The translations under genes and the position numbers were made by a program. Source: Acinetobacter cumulans (GTDB lineage: Bacteria > Pseudomonadota > Gammaproteobacteria > Pseudomonadales > Moraxellaceae). From it: a DNA stretch of 64,000 nt. The first letter of the stretch is position 1; every line of letters begins with the position of its first letter. This document shows, in pieces, positions 1-8,424 of the stretch. The stretch is taken from NCBI RefSeq assembly GCF_003024525.3, contig NZ_CP035934.2, positions 372,001 to 436,000 of the forward strand. Direction: 5' to 3'. The notes beneath the pieces were generated by a model. The model was not told the origin of the DNA. It saw only the letters and a list, made by a program, of their open reading frames with translations, and made no database searches.

Positions 1-225
1 TACAGGCACAGAAAGTTTGCCACCATATTCCGCAATAAGCTCATTATCGGCACTATAAACTTGTAATGGTTTTAATAATGGTGCCTTCTTCAGAGTGGAC
101 ATTTCTGGCAAAGATGGTGCAATATAGAGATACATGCCATAAAAACCCATTGGAATAGAGATCAAAATTAAAATTAAGATCAAAAAAAATGGATGAACAA
201 GGCCTGAACAAGATAGCTTTTTCAT
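1..225 (-). CDS. ponA: Penicillin-binding protein 1A, N-terminal part (runs off the left edge)
   Basis: The first 75 residues of a protein whose gene continues beyond base 1. ATG is at 225 on the minus strand. It has a short basic cytoplasmic start, one hydrophobic segment (about residues 11-36, Ile/Leu-rich) and then a periplasmic stretch with a P-S-L-P-E-M motif and L-Q-V-Y-S-A-D-N followed by E-Y-G-G-K. That is the typical entry of class A bifunctional transglycosylase/transpeptidases of the PBP1A type, which polymerise and cross-link peptidoglycan. The position, divergent from pilM, matches the conserved ponA|pilM arrangement in Acinetobacter and Pseudomonas. Catalytic domains are outside the window, so the call rests on the N-terminus and context. 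Confidence 0.85.
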   Translation of the reverse strand, partial: MKKLSCSGLVHPFFLILILILISIPMGFYGMYLYIAPSLPEMSTLKKAPLLKPLQVYSADNELIAEYGGKLSVPV

Positions 226-288
226 AACAAGTAAGTTTTAATAAGAGCTAATGGCAAACTAATTAGCGGTCAGTATATCCTTAAGGCG

Positions 289-320
289 CGCAGATTGTTA
301 TATGAGATATTGTATCTGCG
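289..320. promoter_or_regulatory. Inverted repeat in the ponA-pilM divergent intergenic region
   Basis: CGCAGAT at 289-295 is matched by ATCTGCG at 314-320, and a second small dyad, AGATA-TTG-TATCT, lies inside it at 305-317. The element lies between the two divergent start codons (225 and 390), so it could be an operator for either gene. No T-tract follows and no clear -35/-10 pair was identified. The assignment is weak. Confidence 0.25.
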
Positions 321-389
321 ATAAATTATAGGCCGATTATAGTTAGTTAGTTACTTTTTTGGGGATAAAAAAATAATAGGAATGATATT

Positions 390-1448
390 GTGCTCAGGTT
401 ATATCGTAAGCCAAATAAGGGGTTAATAGGAGTAGATATTAGTTCAACTTCTGTTAAGGTTCTGGAACTTTCTGTAAAAGGCGGCAGGCATTGGGTCGAA
501 AGCTATGCTTTGGTACCACTGCAAGAAGGCAGTGTTGTTGAAAAAAATATCTTAAACCCTGAAGCGGTTGGGGATTCTCTTGAGCGCGCAATTAATTTAG
601 CCAATACGCAATCTTCAAATGCAGCATTTGCAATTCCAACATCTATGGTGATCACAAAGGTCATTGAGATGGATGCGGATATGACAAGTGATGAGCGTGA
701 AGTACAAATTCGTATGGATGCTGAACAATACATTCCATTCCCGCTGGATGAAGCAAGTCTAGATTTTGAAGTTCTCCCTGACGTTTTATCTAATCCAAAT
801 CGCGTTAATGTTTTATTGGTTGCAACGCTGATTGAAAATATCGAAGGGCGTTCTGAAGTTTTAGAAATGGCGGGTTTAACACCTAAAATTGCGGATGTCG
901 AAAGTTTTGCATTAGAAAATGCCTTTAAGGTTTTTTCAGATACGCTACCGATGGGTGTAAAAACGGTTGGGATTTTAGATATTGGTCATAGCATGACGAC
1001 CTTATATGTAATGCAAAACAATAAAGTTATCTACAGTCGTGAACAGGTATTTGGTGGTAAACAACTTACCCAAGAAATTCAAAACCGTTATGGTCTTTCT
1101 TTTGAAGAAGCTGGGCGTGCGAAAAAAACGCGTGCTTTACCAGACGATTATGATGTTGAAGTATTAGAGCCTTTTCTAGAGGCCGTAGTGCAACAAGCTG
1201 CACGTTCATTACAATTCTTCTTTTCATCTTCACAGTTCAATGAAATTGATCATATTTTATTGGCTGGGGGAAATGCCAATATTCCAGGTCTTGCAAAATT
1301 GTTACAACAAAAGCTGGGATATCGAGTCACGATTGCCAATCCATTCTTACAAATGGGTTTTTCACCTCAAATTGATATTAAAAAAATTGAAAATGATGCT
1401 TCATCATTATTGGTGGCATGTGGCTTAGCATTGAGGAGTTTTGATTAA
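390..1448 (+). CDS. pilM: Type IV pilus inner-membrane platform protein PilM (actin-like ATPase)
   Basis: Cytoplasmic actin/FtsA-fold protein that binds the N-terminal peptide of PilN and couples the motor side to the pilus alignment complex. It is 352 aa, normal for PilM. The nucleotide-binding phosphate-1 motif G-V-D-I-S-S-T-S-V-K is near residues 14-23, and a second glycine-rich motif, A-G-G-N-A-N-I-P-G, is near residue 291. The start is GTG at 390, with AGGA about 8 bases upstream. It is the first gene of pilMNOPQ; its last base overlaps the ATG of pilN, so translation is probably coupled. No promoter was identified with confidence. Confidence 0.95.
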   Translation: MLRLYRKPNKGLIGVDISSTSVKVLELSVKGGRHWVESYALVPLQEGSVVEKNILNPEAVGDSLERAINLANTQSSNAAFAIPTSMVITKVIEMDADMTSDEREVQIRMDAEQYIPFPLDEASLDFEVLPDVLSNPNRVNVLLVATLIENIEGRSEVLEMAGLTPKIADVESFALENAFKVFSDTLPMGVKTVGILDIGHSMTTLYVMQNNKVIYSREQVFGGKQLTQEIQNRYGLSFEEAGRAKKTRALPDDYDVEVLEPFLEAVVQQAARSLQFFFSSSQFNEIDHILLAGGNANIPGLAKLLQQKLGYRVTIANPFLQMGFSPQIDIKKIENDASSLLVACGLALRSFD

Positions 1449-2101
1449 TGGCAAAAATTAACTTACTCCCTTGGCGCGATGAGCTAAGAGAGAAACGAAA
1501 AAAAGAATTTATTGCGATTTGCATTGGGGCATTTTTTCTAGGGGTTATTGCAGCAGCTGCGGTTTGGTTCTACTACGATCAGAAATTACAAGATCAAGAG
1601 CAAGCCAATCAGTTGATTGTGAGTACTAACCAAAATTTAGATGTGCAGTTAAAGTCACTCGATGGTTTGCAAGAACAACGTAATGCAATTATTGAACGCA
1701 TGAAGCTCATTCAAGGTTTACAAAGCCAACGTCCAATCGCAGTACATCTGATAGATGAATTGGTTCGTGTGGTACCGAGTAATGTTTATATTACAAGGTT
1801 TACTCGAGCTGGAGATAAGTTTACTTTTGAAGGTAAGGCGGAAAGTCCAAACGCTGTTGCAGAATTTTTGCGTAATTTGGAAGCTTCACCTTGGTATCGA
1901 AATGCTTTCATGAATTCGTTCTTGGCTGTTGAAGTAAATAAAGATCAAGCCCCAAAATCCGTGGTTCCTCGTGTTGAAGAAAGTTATGGTAATTTTGTGG
2001 TCACTGCAGATCTAGATACGATCCCACAACCCGTAGCAAATGCAGAAGGAAGTGCTACAGGAGCTGATTCAGCAGCATCTACAGCGGAGGTGGCGAAATG
2101 A
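1448..2101 (+). CDS. pilN: Type IV pilus assembly protein PilN
   Basis: Bitopic inner-membrane protein of the alignment subcomplex. The first residues carry the conserved I-N-L-L-P-W-R motif (residues 4-10), the segment known to dock into PilM. A single transmembrane helix spans about residues 23-43, followed by a coiled-coil stretch and a periplasmic ferredoxin-like domain that pairs with PilO. The length of 217 aa is usual. The gene overlaps pilM by one base and pilO by four (ATGA), which indicates tight operon coupling. The C-terminal tail is Ala/Ser/Thr-rich and low-complexity. Confidence 0.95.
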   Translation: MAKINLLPWRDELREKRKKEFIAICIGAFFLGVIAAAAVWFYYDQKLQDQEQANQLIVSTNQNLDVQLKSLDGLQEQRNAIIERMKLIQGLQSQRPIAVHLIDELVRVVPSNVYITRFTRAGDKFTFEGKAESPNAVAEFLRNLEASPWYRNAFMNSFLAVEVNKDQAPKSVVPRVEESYGNFVVTADLDTIPQPVANAEGSATGADSAASTAEVAK

Positions 2102-2796
2102 GTCGTGAAGAATTTGATGAATTAAATCAAGCATCTGTTGCGCCCGCAAAGAAAAAAATGACGCTGGATAAATTCTTACAACAATTCAATACTTTGGATC
2201 CAAATAACTATGGTAGTTGGCCCTTATCGGTCAAAATTACTTGTTGGATTTTTATTGTACTGCTGGTATTAGCGTTAGCTTATTTTGTCATGATCAAAGG
2301 CAAAATTGAATCAATCGCAAATGCAAATGCACAAGAACAAAACTTATTAAATGAATTCCGTGAAAAAGAATCTAAGTTGCGTAATTTACAACAATATCAA
2401 ACTCAATTGCAGGATATGGAGGCGCGTTTTAATCAGCAATTGGATCAATTGCCGAAAGAAACTGAAATTCCAGGTTTGGTTGAAGATATCAACGTAACAG
2501 GTGTGAATTCGGGGTTGAAGTTTAAGAATATTCGACTTGAACCGGAAGTAAAGCAAGAGTTCTTTATTGAACAGCCGATTTCGATGGAAGCAACTGGTGA
2601 TTATCACGCCTTTGGTAGTTTTGTAAGTGGAATTGCAGGATTATCTCGTATTGTCACTTTGCATGATTTTACGATTAGCTCTTCTGAAAATCCTCAGAAA
2701 AAATCTGAAATTCCAAGCATAAATTATACTCTTCAGGCCAAAACTTATCGTTATGTAGGTAATAGTGATAATGCATCCACGGAAGGAGCACAATAA
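2098..2796 (+). CDS. pilO: Type IV pilus assembly protein PilO
   Basis: Inner-membrane partner of PilN. The cytoplasmic N-terminus contains the segment L-D-K-F-L-Q-Q-F-N, a transmembrane helix lies at about residues 46-65, then a coiled coil rich in Gln/Glu (about residues 75-120) and a periplasmic ferredoxin-like domain. At 232 aa it is normal length. It starts four bases before the pilN stop and ends on the first base of the pilP start codon, as in other gamma-proteobacterial pilMNOPQ operons. Confidence 0.94.
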   Translation: MSREEFDELNQASVAPAKKKMTLDKFLQQFNTLDPNNYGSWPLSVKITCWIFIVLLVLALAYFVMIKGKIESIANANAQEQNLLNEFREKESKLRNLQQYQTQLQDMEARFNQQLDQLPKETEIPGLVEDINVTGVNSGLKFKNIRLEPEVKQEFFIEQPISMEATGDYHAFGSFVSGIAGLSRIVTLHDFTISSSENPQKKSEIPSINYTLQAKTYRYVGNSDNASTEGAQ

Positions 2797-3323
2797 TGAA
2801 AATGAATAAAATTGCCTTATTTTCACTCATTGGCTTTGTTTTAGTTGGATGTGATAGTCGTATTGATGCAGTTAATCAAGAAATGGCAAATATTCGTAAT
2901 CAACCACCTTTGCCAATTGAGCCAGCACCAGATTTTACTTCGACAGAAACCTTTGTTTATGCTGCACATCAACTAAAGAGCCCTTTCTTGCCAAGTTCAT
3001 TGGCAGCAGAGCTGAAAATTATGGCGGGTAAACGTGTTTATCCAAACTTTAATCGTCAGCAACAGCCTTTAGAAAGTTATGCTTTAGAAACTTTAAATAT
3101 GAAGGGAAGTTTGCGTAATCAAGCGGGTGGTATTATCGCATTGATTCAAACTCCTGATGGGCAAATTGAGCGTGTTCAACGTGGTAATTATATGGGGCTT
3201 AATCAGGGGCGTATTGTTAATATCACGCCGACACAGATTGACTTGATTGAGGTTATTCCAGATGGGCGAGAAGGATATGTGGAACGTCCGAGAAGTCTTA
3301 TTTTAATTGGACCAGCACCTTAA
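2796..3323 (+). CDS. pilP: Type IV pilus lipoprotein PilP
   Basis: Inner-membrane lipoprotein that bridges the PilN/PilO dimer to the secretin PilQ. It has a short signal peptide with lipobox L-V-G-C (cysteine near residue 19), a proline-rich linker (P-P-L-P-I-E-P-A-P), and the PilP beta-sandwich domain with a G-N-Y-M-G-x-N-x-G-R-I type motif near residues 131-140. At 175 aa it is the usual length. The ribosome binding site AAGGAG lies 7 bases before the ATG. It sits between pilO (one-base overlap) and pilQ (16-base gap). Confidence 0.95.
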   Translation: MKMNKIALFSLIGFVLVGCDSRIDAVNQEMANIRNQPPLPIEPAPDFTSTETFVYAAHQLKSPFLPSSLAAELKIMAGKRVYPNFNRQQQPLESYALETLNMKGSLRNQAGGIIALIQTPDGQIERVQRGNYMGLNQGRIVNITPTQIDLIEVIPDGREGYVERPRSLILIGPAP

Positions 3324-3339
3324 GCTTAAAGGAATAAAA

Positions 3340-5430
3340 ATGAAAAATAGTATGCAAGATTTTATTTTTGGGGATGGCAATACAATGAACCGTATGTTTC
3401 GTCAGTTTTCTATGGGTGCTGTAGCAATGGCTGTCATGCAAGCCGCAAGTGCGGGTGTTGCAGTGACGAATGTGGTGCCAATGCAAATTCCAGGACAGGG
3501 TACTGAAATTCGTGTCATGTTCAATGGTTTGCCACCACAACCTCAAGCTTATCAGTTGGAACAGCCATCACGTTTAGTTTTAGATTTTGATAAAGCACAG
3601 CAAAATCTTAAACAAAGCTCGATCCCAGTTGCGACCAGTGAAGCAAATTCTGTTGATATTAGTTCAGATGCGCAGCGCGCTCGTTTAACCGTCAATTTAG
3701 CTGATGCAGGCGCATTTACAACACGTGTTGAAGGGAATACGTTCATTCTAAAAATTAATGCGGCAAATGCATTGGCACCTACACCTGTAGCGGCGCAAAA
3801 GCAGGCACAAGGCATTTCTGATATTGGGTTTAAACGTGGTTCAGCTGGCGAAGGCTTAGTTGTTATTGATTTGTTAGGAAGCAATACCCCTGTTGATGTA
3901 CAACAACAAGGTAGCAAAATTGTTGTACGTACTTTAGGGAATAAAGTACCAGCACATTTGGCACGTCGTTTGAATGTGAATGATTTTGCGACACCTGTTG
4001 CTACGGTAGATGCACAAAATGATCGTGGTAGTGGGTTGATTACGATTTCATCGAGTGGTAGTTATGAATACATGGCTTATCAGACAGATAATCGACTAAC
4101 CATTAGCTTAAAGCGTCCTGAAGATAAAAACCCAGCGCGTGCAAAAGCTTCAAATCACTATACGGGCAAAAAGATCTCTTTAGATTTCCAAGATATTGAA
4201 GTACGTCGTGTATTACAGTTACTTGCAGATTTTACAGATATCAATATGGTTGCTGCGGATTCTGTAAATGGCAATATTACATTACGTTTAAAAGATGTTC
4301 CTTGGGATCAAGCATTAGATATTGTACTAAAAACTAAGAATTTAGATAAGCGTAGAAATGGTAATGTCATTTGGATTGCACCTGTTTCAGAGTTGATTAA
4401 AGCAGAAGAAGATGAAGCAAAAGCCATTGAGCAGAGTATAAAACTTGCACCAATTCAAACAGAATACTTAAAGCTAAGCTATGCCAAAGTTGCTGATATT
4501 GAAAAGTTAATTACACAAAGTAAGACCAACAATACGGGTGGTACAAATAGTGGTAATAATGCTTCTGATGCATTACTTAGTTCACGTGGTTCAATCTCAG
4601 TGGATGCGCGAACTAACACTTTAATTGTCAATGATACAGCTCAAAATATTGATAAAATCCGTAAGATGGTCGATTTACTTGATGTTGAAGTGAAGCAGGT
4701 CATGGTTGAGGCGCGAATAGTTACAGCTCAAACAGAATTTTCACGTGAGTTGGGTGTGAGTTGGGGCTTGCAACGTAATAATCCAAGCTTAAGTGCTGGT
4801 GCAAACGGTTCAAACGTTTGGGGTGGAGATTATTCGCCTAAGTTTGATCTAGGTGTGGACTTGGCGACTGGGACAGCGGGAACCTTTAATTTTGGTTTGT
4901 TAAAGATTTCTGATTTTATGTTGGATTTACAATTAACTGCGCTACAGTCTGATGGTCATGGTGAGGTTTTATCAGCACCAAAAGTGATGACTGGGGATAA
5001 GCAGAAGGCATCAATTTTACGTGGTGATCAAATTCCATATCAATCGTGGAGTGCTGAGGGTGGTACGACAACTAGCTTCGTTGATGCTAACCTAAAGTTA
5101 GAAGTCACGCCGAGTATTACGCCTGATGGCAAAGTACAAATGGATCTCAAAATCGAAAAAGATACCATTGGTGAACTGACTTCGGCTGGTTATCTAATCA
5201 ATACAAACAAACTTGAAACCAATGTTCTAGTTGGTGATGGTGAGACGATTGTATTGGGTGGTATTTTTGATGATATCAAACGTAATCAGTATCAAAAAGT
5301 TCCATTCCTAGGTGATTTACCATTTGTTGGAGTGTTGTTTAAAAACAATGTGAAGACAAATGCGCAAACTGAGTTGCTAATTTTTGTTACGCCACGAATT
5401 GTTAATGACAGTGTTTCAAGAAATCATTAA
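3340..5430 (+). CDS. pilQ: Type IV pilus outer-membrane secretin PilQ
   Basis: Forms the outer-membrane gate through which the pilus exits and DNA enters during transformation. The start chosen is ATG at 3340, with AAAGGA directly upstream; the frame stays open back to 3307, but that would extend into pilP without a ribosome binding site. The 696 aa comprise a signal peptide, two AMIN-type peptidoglycan-binding domains (about 40-240), an STN/N0 domain (about 285-340), N1/NolW repeats with an Asn/Gly/Ser-rich insertion, and the secretin core from about residue 455 (V-E-A-R-I-V) to the C-terminal L-L-I-F-V-T-P-R-I-V motif. It is the last pil gene of this operon; aroK follows within 40 bases. 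Confidence 0.96.
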   Translation: MKNSMQDFIFGDGNTMNRMFRQFSMGAVAMAVMQAASAGVAVTNVVPMQIPGQGTEIRVMFNGLPPQPQAYQLEQPSRLVLDFDKAQQNLKQSSIPVATSEANSVDISSDAQRARLTVNLADAGAFTTRVEGNTFILKINAANALAPTPVAAQKQAQGISDIGFKRGSAGEGLVVIDLLGSNTPVDVQQQGSKIVVRTLGNKVPAHLARRLNVNDFATPVATVDAQNDRGSGLITISSSGSYEYMAYQTDNRLTISLKRPEDKNPARAKASNHYTGKKISLDFQDIEVRRVLQLLADFTDINMVAADSVNGNITLRLKDVPWDQALDIVLKTKNLDKRRNGNVIWIAPVSELIKAEEDEAKAIEQSIKLAPIQTEYLKLSYAKVADIEKLITQSKTNNTGGTNSGNNASDALLSSRGSISVDARTNTLIVNDTAQNIDKIRKMVDLLDVEVKQVMVEARIVTAQTEFSRELGVSWGLQRNNPSLSAGANGSNVWGGDYSPKFDLGVDLATGTAGTFNFGLLKISDFMLDLQLTALQSDGHGEVLSAPKVMTGDKQKASILRGDQIPYQSWSAEGGTTTSFVDANLKLEVTPSITPDGKVQMDLKIEKDTIGELTSAGYLINTNKLETNVLVGDGETIVLGGIFDDIKRNQYQKVPFLGDLPFVGVLFKNNVKTNAQTELLIFVTPRIVNDSVSRNH

Positions 5431-5466
5431 TATATTTTGAAATTAACAAAATCAAAAGGTGACTCC

Positions 5467-6018
5467 TTGCCAAGCAAAGAGTTTGAATCCCTACCAAATA
5501 TATATTTGGTAGGGCCTATGGGGGCAGGCAAAACAACCGTTGGACGGCATCTGGCAGAATTGTTAGGGCGTGAATTTCTTGATAGTGATCATGAAATTGA
5601 GCGTAAAACAGGTGCTACCATTCCCTGGATTTTTGAAAAAGAAGGGGAAGCGGGTTTTCGTAGTCGTGAAACTATTGTTATCGATGAGTTAACGGCTCGA
5701 GAACATTTGGTTTTAGCCACAGGTGGTGGTGCAGTCACTCAAGCCCCTAACCGCGAATTTCTCAAGCATCGTGGTATTGTGGTTTATCTCTATACGCCAG
5801 TTGAAATTCAATTGCAGCGCACCTTTCGCGATAAAAATCGCCCTTTATTGCAAGTTGAAAATCCTGAACAGAAGTTGAAAGATTTACTTGCGATACGTGA
5901 CCCACTCTATCGTGAAGTTGCACATCATATTATTGAAACGAATCAAGGTGCAGCGCGTGATTTAGCGCATAAAATTTTGAACTTAATCGTTTCCACTCCT
6001 GTACTTAGTCAGTCCTAG
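5467..6018 (+). CDS. aroK: Shikimate kinase
   Basis: Phosphorylates shikimate at O3 using ATP, the fifth step of the chorismate pathway. Walker [10 protein letters not shown] is at residues 16-24, with the D-S-D-x-x-I-E shikimate-binding motif and the central A-T-G-G-G-A motif further on. TTG at 5467 is preferred because AAAAGGTGA lies immediately upstream and the resulting M-P-S-K-E-F start and 183 aa length fit Acinetobacter AroK. A longer frame from TTG 5437 has no ribosome binding site. It lies 36 bases after pilQ and 13 before aroB, the familiar pilQ-aroK-aroB order. Confidence 0.93.
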   Translation: MPSKEFESLPNIYLVGPMGAGKTTVGRHLAELLGREFLDSDHEIERKTGATIPWIFEKEGEAGFRSRETIVIDELTAREHLVLATGGGAVTQAPNREFLKHRGIVVYLYTPVEIQLQRTFRDKNRPLLQVENPEQKLKDLLAIRDPLYREVAHHIIETNQGAARDLAHKILNLIVSTPVLSQS

Positions 6019-6031
6019 ATCGGCGATATTC

Positions 6032-7111
6032 ATGCAAACTTTATATGTTGAACTTGGCGAACGCCGTTATCCTATATTTATTGGTAGTGATTTAAATCCA
6101 CAAAGCTTGTTAGCACCTTATATTCATGGGCAGCAAGTGATGATTGTATCCAATGAGACAGTCGCACCACTGTATTTAGAGCACTATCAGCAATCAATCC
6201 AAGCCTTGGGTAAAACAGTTGCGACATGTATCTTGCCAGACGGTGAGAAATATAAAAATAGTGAGCATTTGAATCTTATTTTTGATGCCTTACTTCAGGC
6301 TGGCTTCAATCGAGATTGTACTGTACTTGCTTTGGGTGGTGGTGTGATTGGAGACATGGCTGGATTTGCATCGGCATGTTTTCAGCGTGGTGTGTACTTT
6401 ATTCAAGTACCTACTACTTTATTGTCACAGGTAGATTCAAGTGTTGGTGGTAAAACAGGTATTAACCATCCTTTGGGTAAAAACATGATTGGTGCATTCC
6501 AACAACCTCAGGTTGTGTTGGCAGATATGTCTCAATTGGATACATTACCCGATCGTGAGTTATCAGCAGGTTTGTCTGAAGTTATTAAATATGCGTTACT
6601 TGGTGATTCAGATTTCTTGATTTGGCTAGAACAAAATATGGATGGCTTAGTGCAGCGTGATGCTCACTTGCTAGCAGAAGCGGTATATCGCTCATGTGCA
6701 CATAAAGCGCGAATTGTGGCCAATGATGAAAAGGAACAAGGTGAGCGTGCTTTGTTAAATCTAGGTCATACTTTTGGTCATGCAATTGAATCATACTTAG
6801 GTTATGGTGAATGGTTACATGGTGAAGCTGTTGCTGTAGGTATGATTATGGCAGCAGACTTGTCGCATCGTATGGGGTGGCTTAGTGCAGATGATGTACA
6901 ACGTACAAAAAATATCATTTTACGTGCCAATTTACCTGCAGTTTGCTCTAAAATTCCATTAGATCAATTCTTGTCATATATGTCGCATGATAAAAAAGTG
7001 TTGAATGGTCAGTTGCGTTTGGTGCTAATGAAGCAACTCGGTAAAGCTGTCGTCACGAAAGAATTTGATGTGGAATTAATGAAACAAGCCATTCTGGCAA
7101 ATCAAAGATAA
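6032..7111 (+). CDS. aroB: 3-dehydroquinate synthase
   Basis: Second enzyme of the shikimate pathway: converts DAHP to 3-dehydroquinate with NAD and a divalent metal. The protein is 359 aa, normal. The nucleotide-binding [11 protein letters not shown] motif lies near residue 100, followed by [17 protein letters not shown]. Metal ligands are expected from the glutamate of the L-S-E-V-I-K-Y segment and the histidines of G-H-T-F-G-H and W-L-H-G-E. It is directly downstream of aroK and upstream of a SPOR-like gene. Confidence 0.97.
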   Translation: MQTLYVELGERRYPIFIGSDLNPQSLLAPYIHGQQVMIVSNETVAPLYLEHYQQSIQALGKTVATCILPDGEKYKNSEHLNLIFDALLQAGFNRDCTVLALGGGVIGDMAGFASACFQRGVYFIQVPTTLLSQVDSSVGGKTGINHPLGKNMIGAFQQPQVVLADMSQLDTLPDRELSAGLSEVIKYALLGDSDFLIWLEQNMDGLVQRDAHLLAEAVYRSCAHKARIVANDEKEQGERALLNLGHTFGHAIESYLGYGEWLHGEAVAVGMIMAADLSHRMGWLSADDVQRTKNIILRANLPAVCSKIPLDQFLSYMSHDKKVLNGQLRLVLMKQLGKAVVTKEFDVELMKQAILANQR

Positions 7112-7125
7112 GTAAAAGGTTCATC

Positions 7126-7986
7126 ATGGCGCTTCAAAAGGCAAAATTTCCTATCCAGCAATACGTTTGGCTCGTATTTGGAGGGGCTTGCCTGTTTGGC
7201 GCGCTCGTGTTCTGGGCGGTTACAGACACCAAAGAATTAATAGAGGTGGATAAACAGCCCGAAACAGAAGTTGAATTACAAATTCAGCCTGAAAAAGTTG
7301 CTGCAATGAACCATCTTGGTGCGTTATATGATGAGGTGAAGCCTTTAGATATGACTACACGTGTGGTGGTGACTGCACAGCATGAAGCTGAGTTTCGTGG
7401 TACAAAATTCATCGCTGAACATAAAAATGATGTGGCAGTCGAGATTTTTCGTAGCTCAAATGAAGAAATTGTAAAAAGCTTCTTGAAAAAGCAAAGTGAT
7501 CGTAAGCCTTTCATCTATTTGAGACTTTCTGGTGAGGATCACCCAGAGCAATATGTTTTATTGTATGGTGTGTATCGTAATAATAGTGAAGCAAATCAGG
7601 CTATTGCAGATATGAAAATAGGGTTACCTGCTTCTGTAAAGCCAGTAGTTATTGCGATTGATCAATATCAGCCCTTGGTGAATGATTTAGGTACAGAAGA
7701 ATTAAAAAATAACAGTAAGGTTTATTCAGTTAAATTAAAAACTGCACCTCTGCCACAGGTTGATGAGGCACAGTTGGCGACAGCACGAATAAAAGCACAA
7801 GCCCAGCAGTCAGAAACACAAGTGGATTCAACGAAAAATGTGACCACGAGTACCACAGTAACTCGACGAGATGCATCGGGTAATGTGGTCAATGTGCAGA
7901 AATCTCAGAGTAGTGTAGAGCCAAGTCGCCCTAAAACAACGCCAACAAATAGTGCGGAACATGAGGTGAGTGACCCATTTAATTAG
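7126..7986 (+). CDS. SPOR-like inner-membrane protein downstream of aroB (DamX-like position)
   Basis: A 286 aa bitopic protein: short basic N-terminus, one transmembrane helix (about residues 15-33, W-L-V-F-G-G-A), then a periplasmic part. Residues about 140-185 (Y-V-L-L-Y-G-V-Y-R-N-N-S-E-A-N-Q-A) resemble the core strand-helix of SPOR domains, which bind denuded glycan at division septa. The last 80 residues are Ser/Thr/Gln-rich and low-complexity. Escherichia coli also has a SPOR protein (DamX) after aroKB, so the position supports the call. The SPOR assignment rests on a partial motif; an unrelated periplasmic protein is possible. Confidence 0.6.
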   Translation: MALQKAKFPIQQYVWLVFGGACLFGALVFWAVTDTKELIEVDKQPETEVELQIQPEKVAAMNHLGALYDEVKPLDMTTRVVVTAQHEAEFRGTKFIAEHKNDVAVEIFRSSNEEIVKSFLKKQSDRKPFIYLRLSGEDHPEQYVLLYGVYRNNSEANQAIADMKIGLPASVKPVVIAIDQYQPLVNDLGTEELKNNSKVYSVKLKTAPLPQVDEAQLATARIKAQAQQSETQVDSTKNVTTSTTVTRRDASGNVVNVQKSQSSVEPSRPKTTPTNSAEHEVSDPFN

Positions 7987-7999
7987 TTCGGGCTAAAAT

Positions 8000-8036
8000 G
8001 GCGCACTAAGTTGTCATCTTATTTTAAAAGTGCGCC
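8000..8036. other. Inverted repeat after the SPOR-like gene
   Basis: GGCGCACT at 8000-8007 and AGTGCGCC at 8029-8036 form an 8-bp dyad around a 21-base spacer, 14 bases after the stop codon. It could work as a weak terminator, but no clean T-run follows. The right arm is also part of the NtrC-like site described next, so a regulatory role is equally possible. Confidence 0.3.
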
Positions 8037-8047
8037 TTATTGGTGCA
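8031..8047 (+). promoter_or_regulatory. Candidate NtrC-binding site upstream of gltBD
   Basis: TGCGCC-N5-GGTGCA differs at one base from the dyad TGCACC-N5-GGTGCA known for NtrC. It lies about 87-103 bases before the -24 element at 8134, a usual distance for an enhancer. The right half with its flank (TTATTGGTGCA) recurs at 8150-8160, overlapping the predicted transcription start. The element is visible directly; the NtrC role is inference. Confidence 0.5.
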
Positions 8048-8133
8048 ATTTTGATTAAAAATAAAACATCAAATAACAATATTGAATATAAAATCCTTAA
8101 CTCCTAGATACTTGCTTGTAGGTTTCTTTAATG

Positions 8134-8149
8134 TGGCATGAAACTTGCT
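8134..8149 (+). promoter_or_regulatory. Sigma-54 (RpoN) promoter for gltBD
   Basis: TGGCATG-AAAC-TTGCT keeps the invariant GG (8135-8136) and GC (8147-8148) with the exact 10-base spacing of -24/-12 promoters. Transcription would start near 8160, leaving a leader of about 265 bases before gltB. That leader holds small hairpins (for example a GAAA tetraloop stem at 8390-8401) but no ORF I would support. Confidence 0.65.
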
Positions 8150-8389
8150 TTATTGGTGCATCAATTGAATATATCTCCCTATTTTGGCGCGAAAATGATT
8201 CGATGAGAGTGCGAAGCGGTCGGGCTGATGAGAACTGATGGTTCTGCAAAATATGTCTCAATTTACATGCAAGATTATGATTTTCGGTATATCTTAAGCA
8301 TGTGAAGAAGAAATAAATTTGCTCAGCAAAACAATTTATGTGAGTAGATTAAGACTAAATCGCAAAGAAAAAATTAGATTTTGTTAGTG

Positions 8390-8401
8390 GCTCGAAAGAG
8401 C
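8390..8401 (+). other. Small GNRA-loop hairpin just upstream of the gltB ribosome binding site
   Basis: GCTC-GAAA-GAGC is a perfect 4-bp stem with a GAAA tetraloop, ending 23 bases before the gltB ATG and about 11 bases before AAGAAGGG. It could affect mRNA stability or ribosome access. A stem this short may be chance. Confidence 0.25.
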
Positions 8402-8424
8402 AGTGTAGAAAAGAAGGGTACGCT

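Noticed and set aside
3307..3339. Longer N-terminus for PilQ
   Set aside because: Would start inside pilP with no ribosome binding site; ATG 3340 has AAAGGA.
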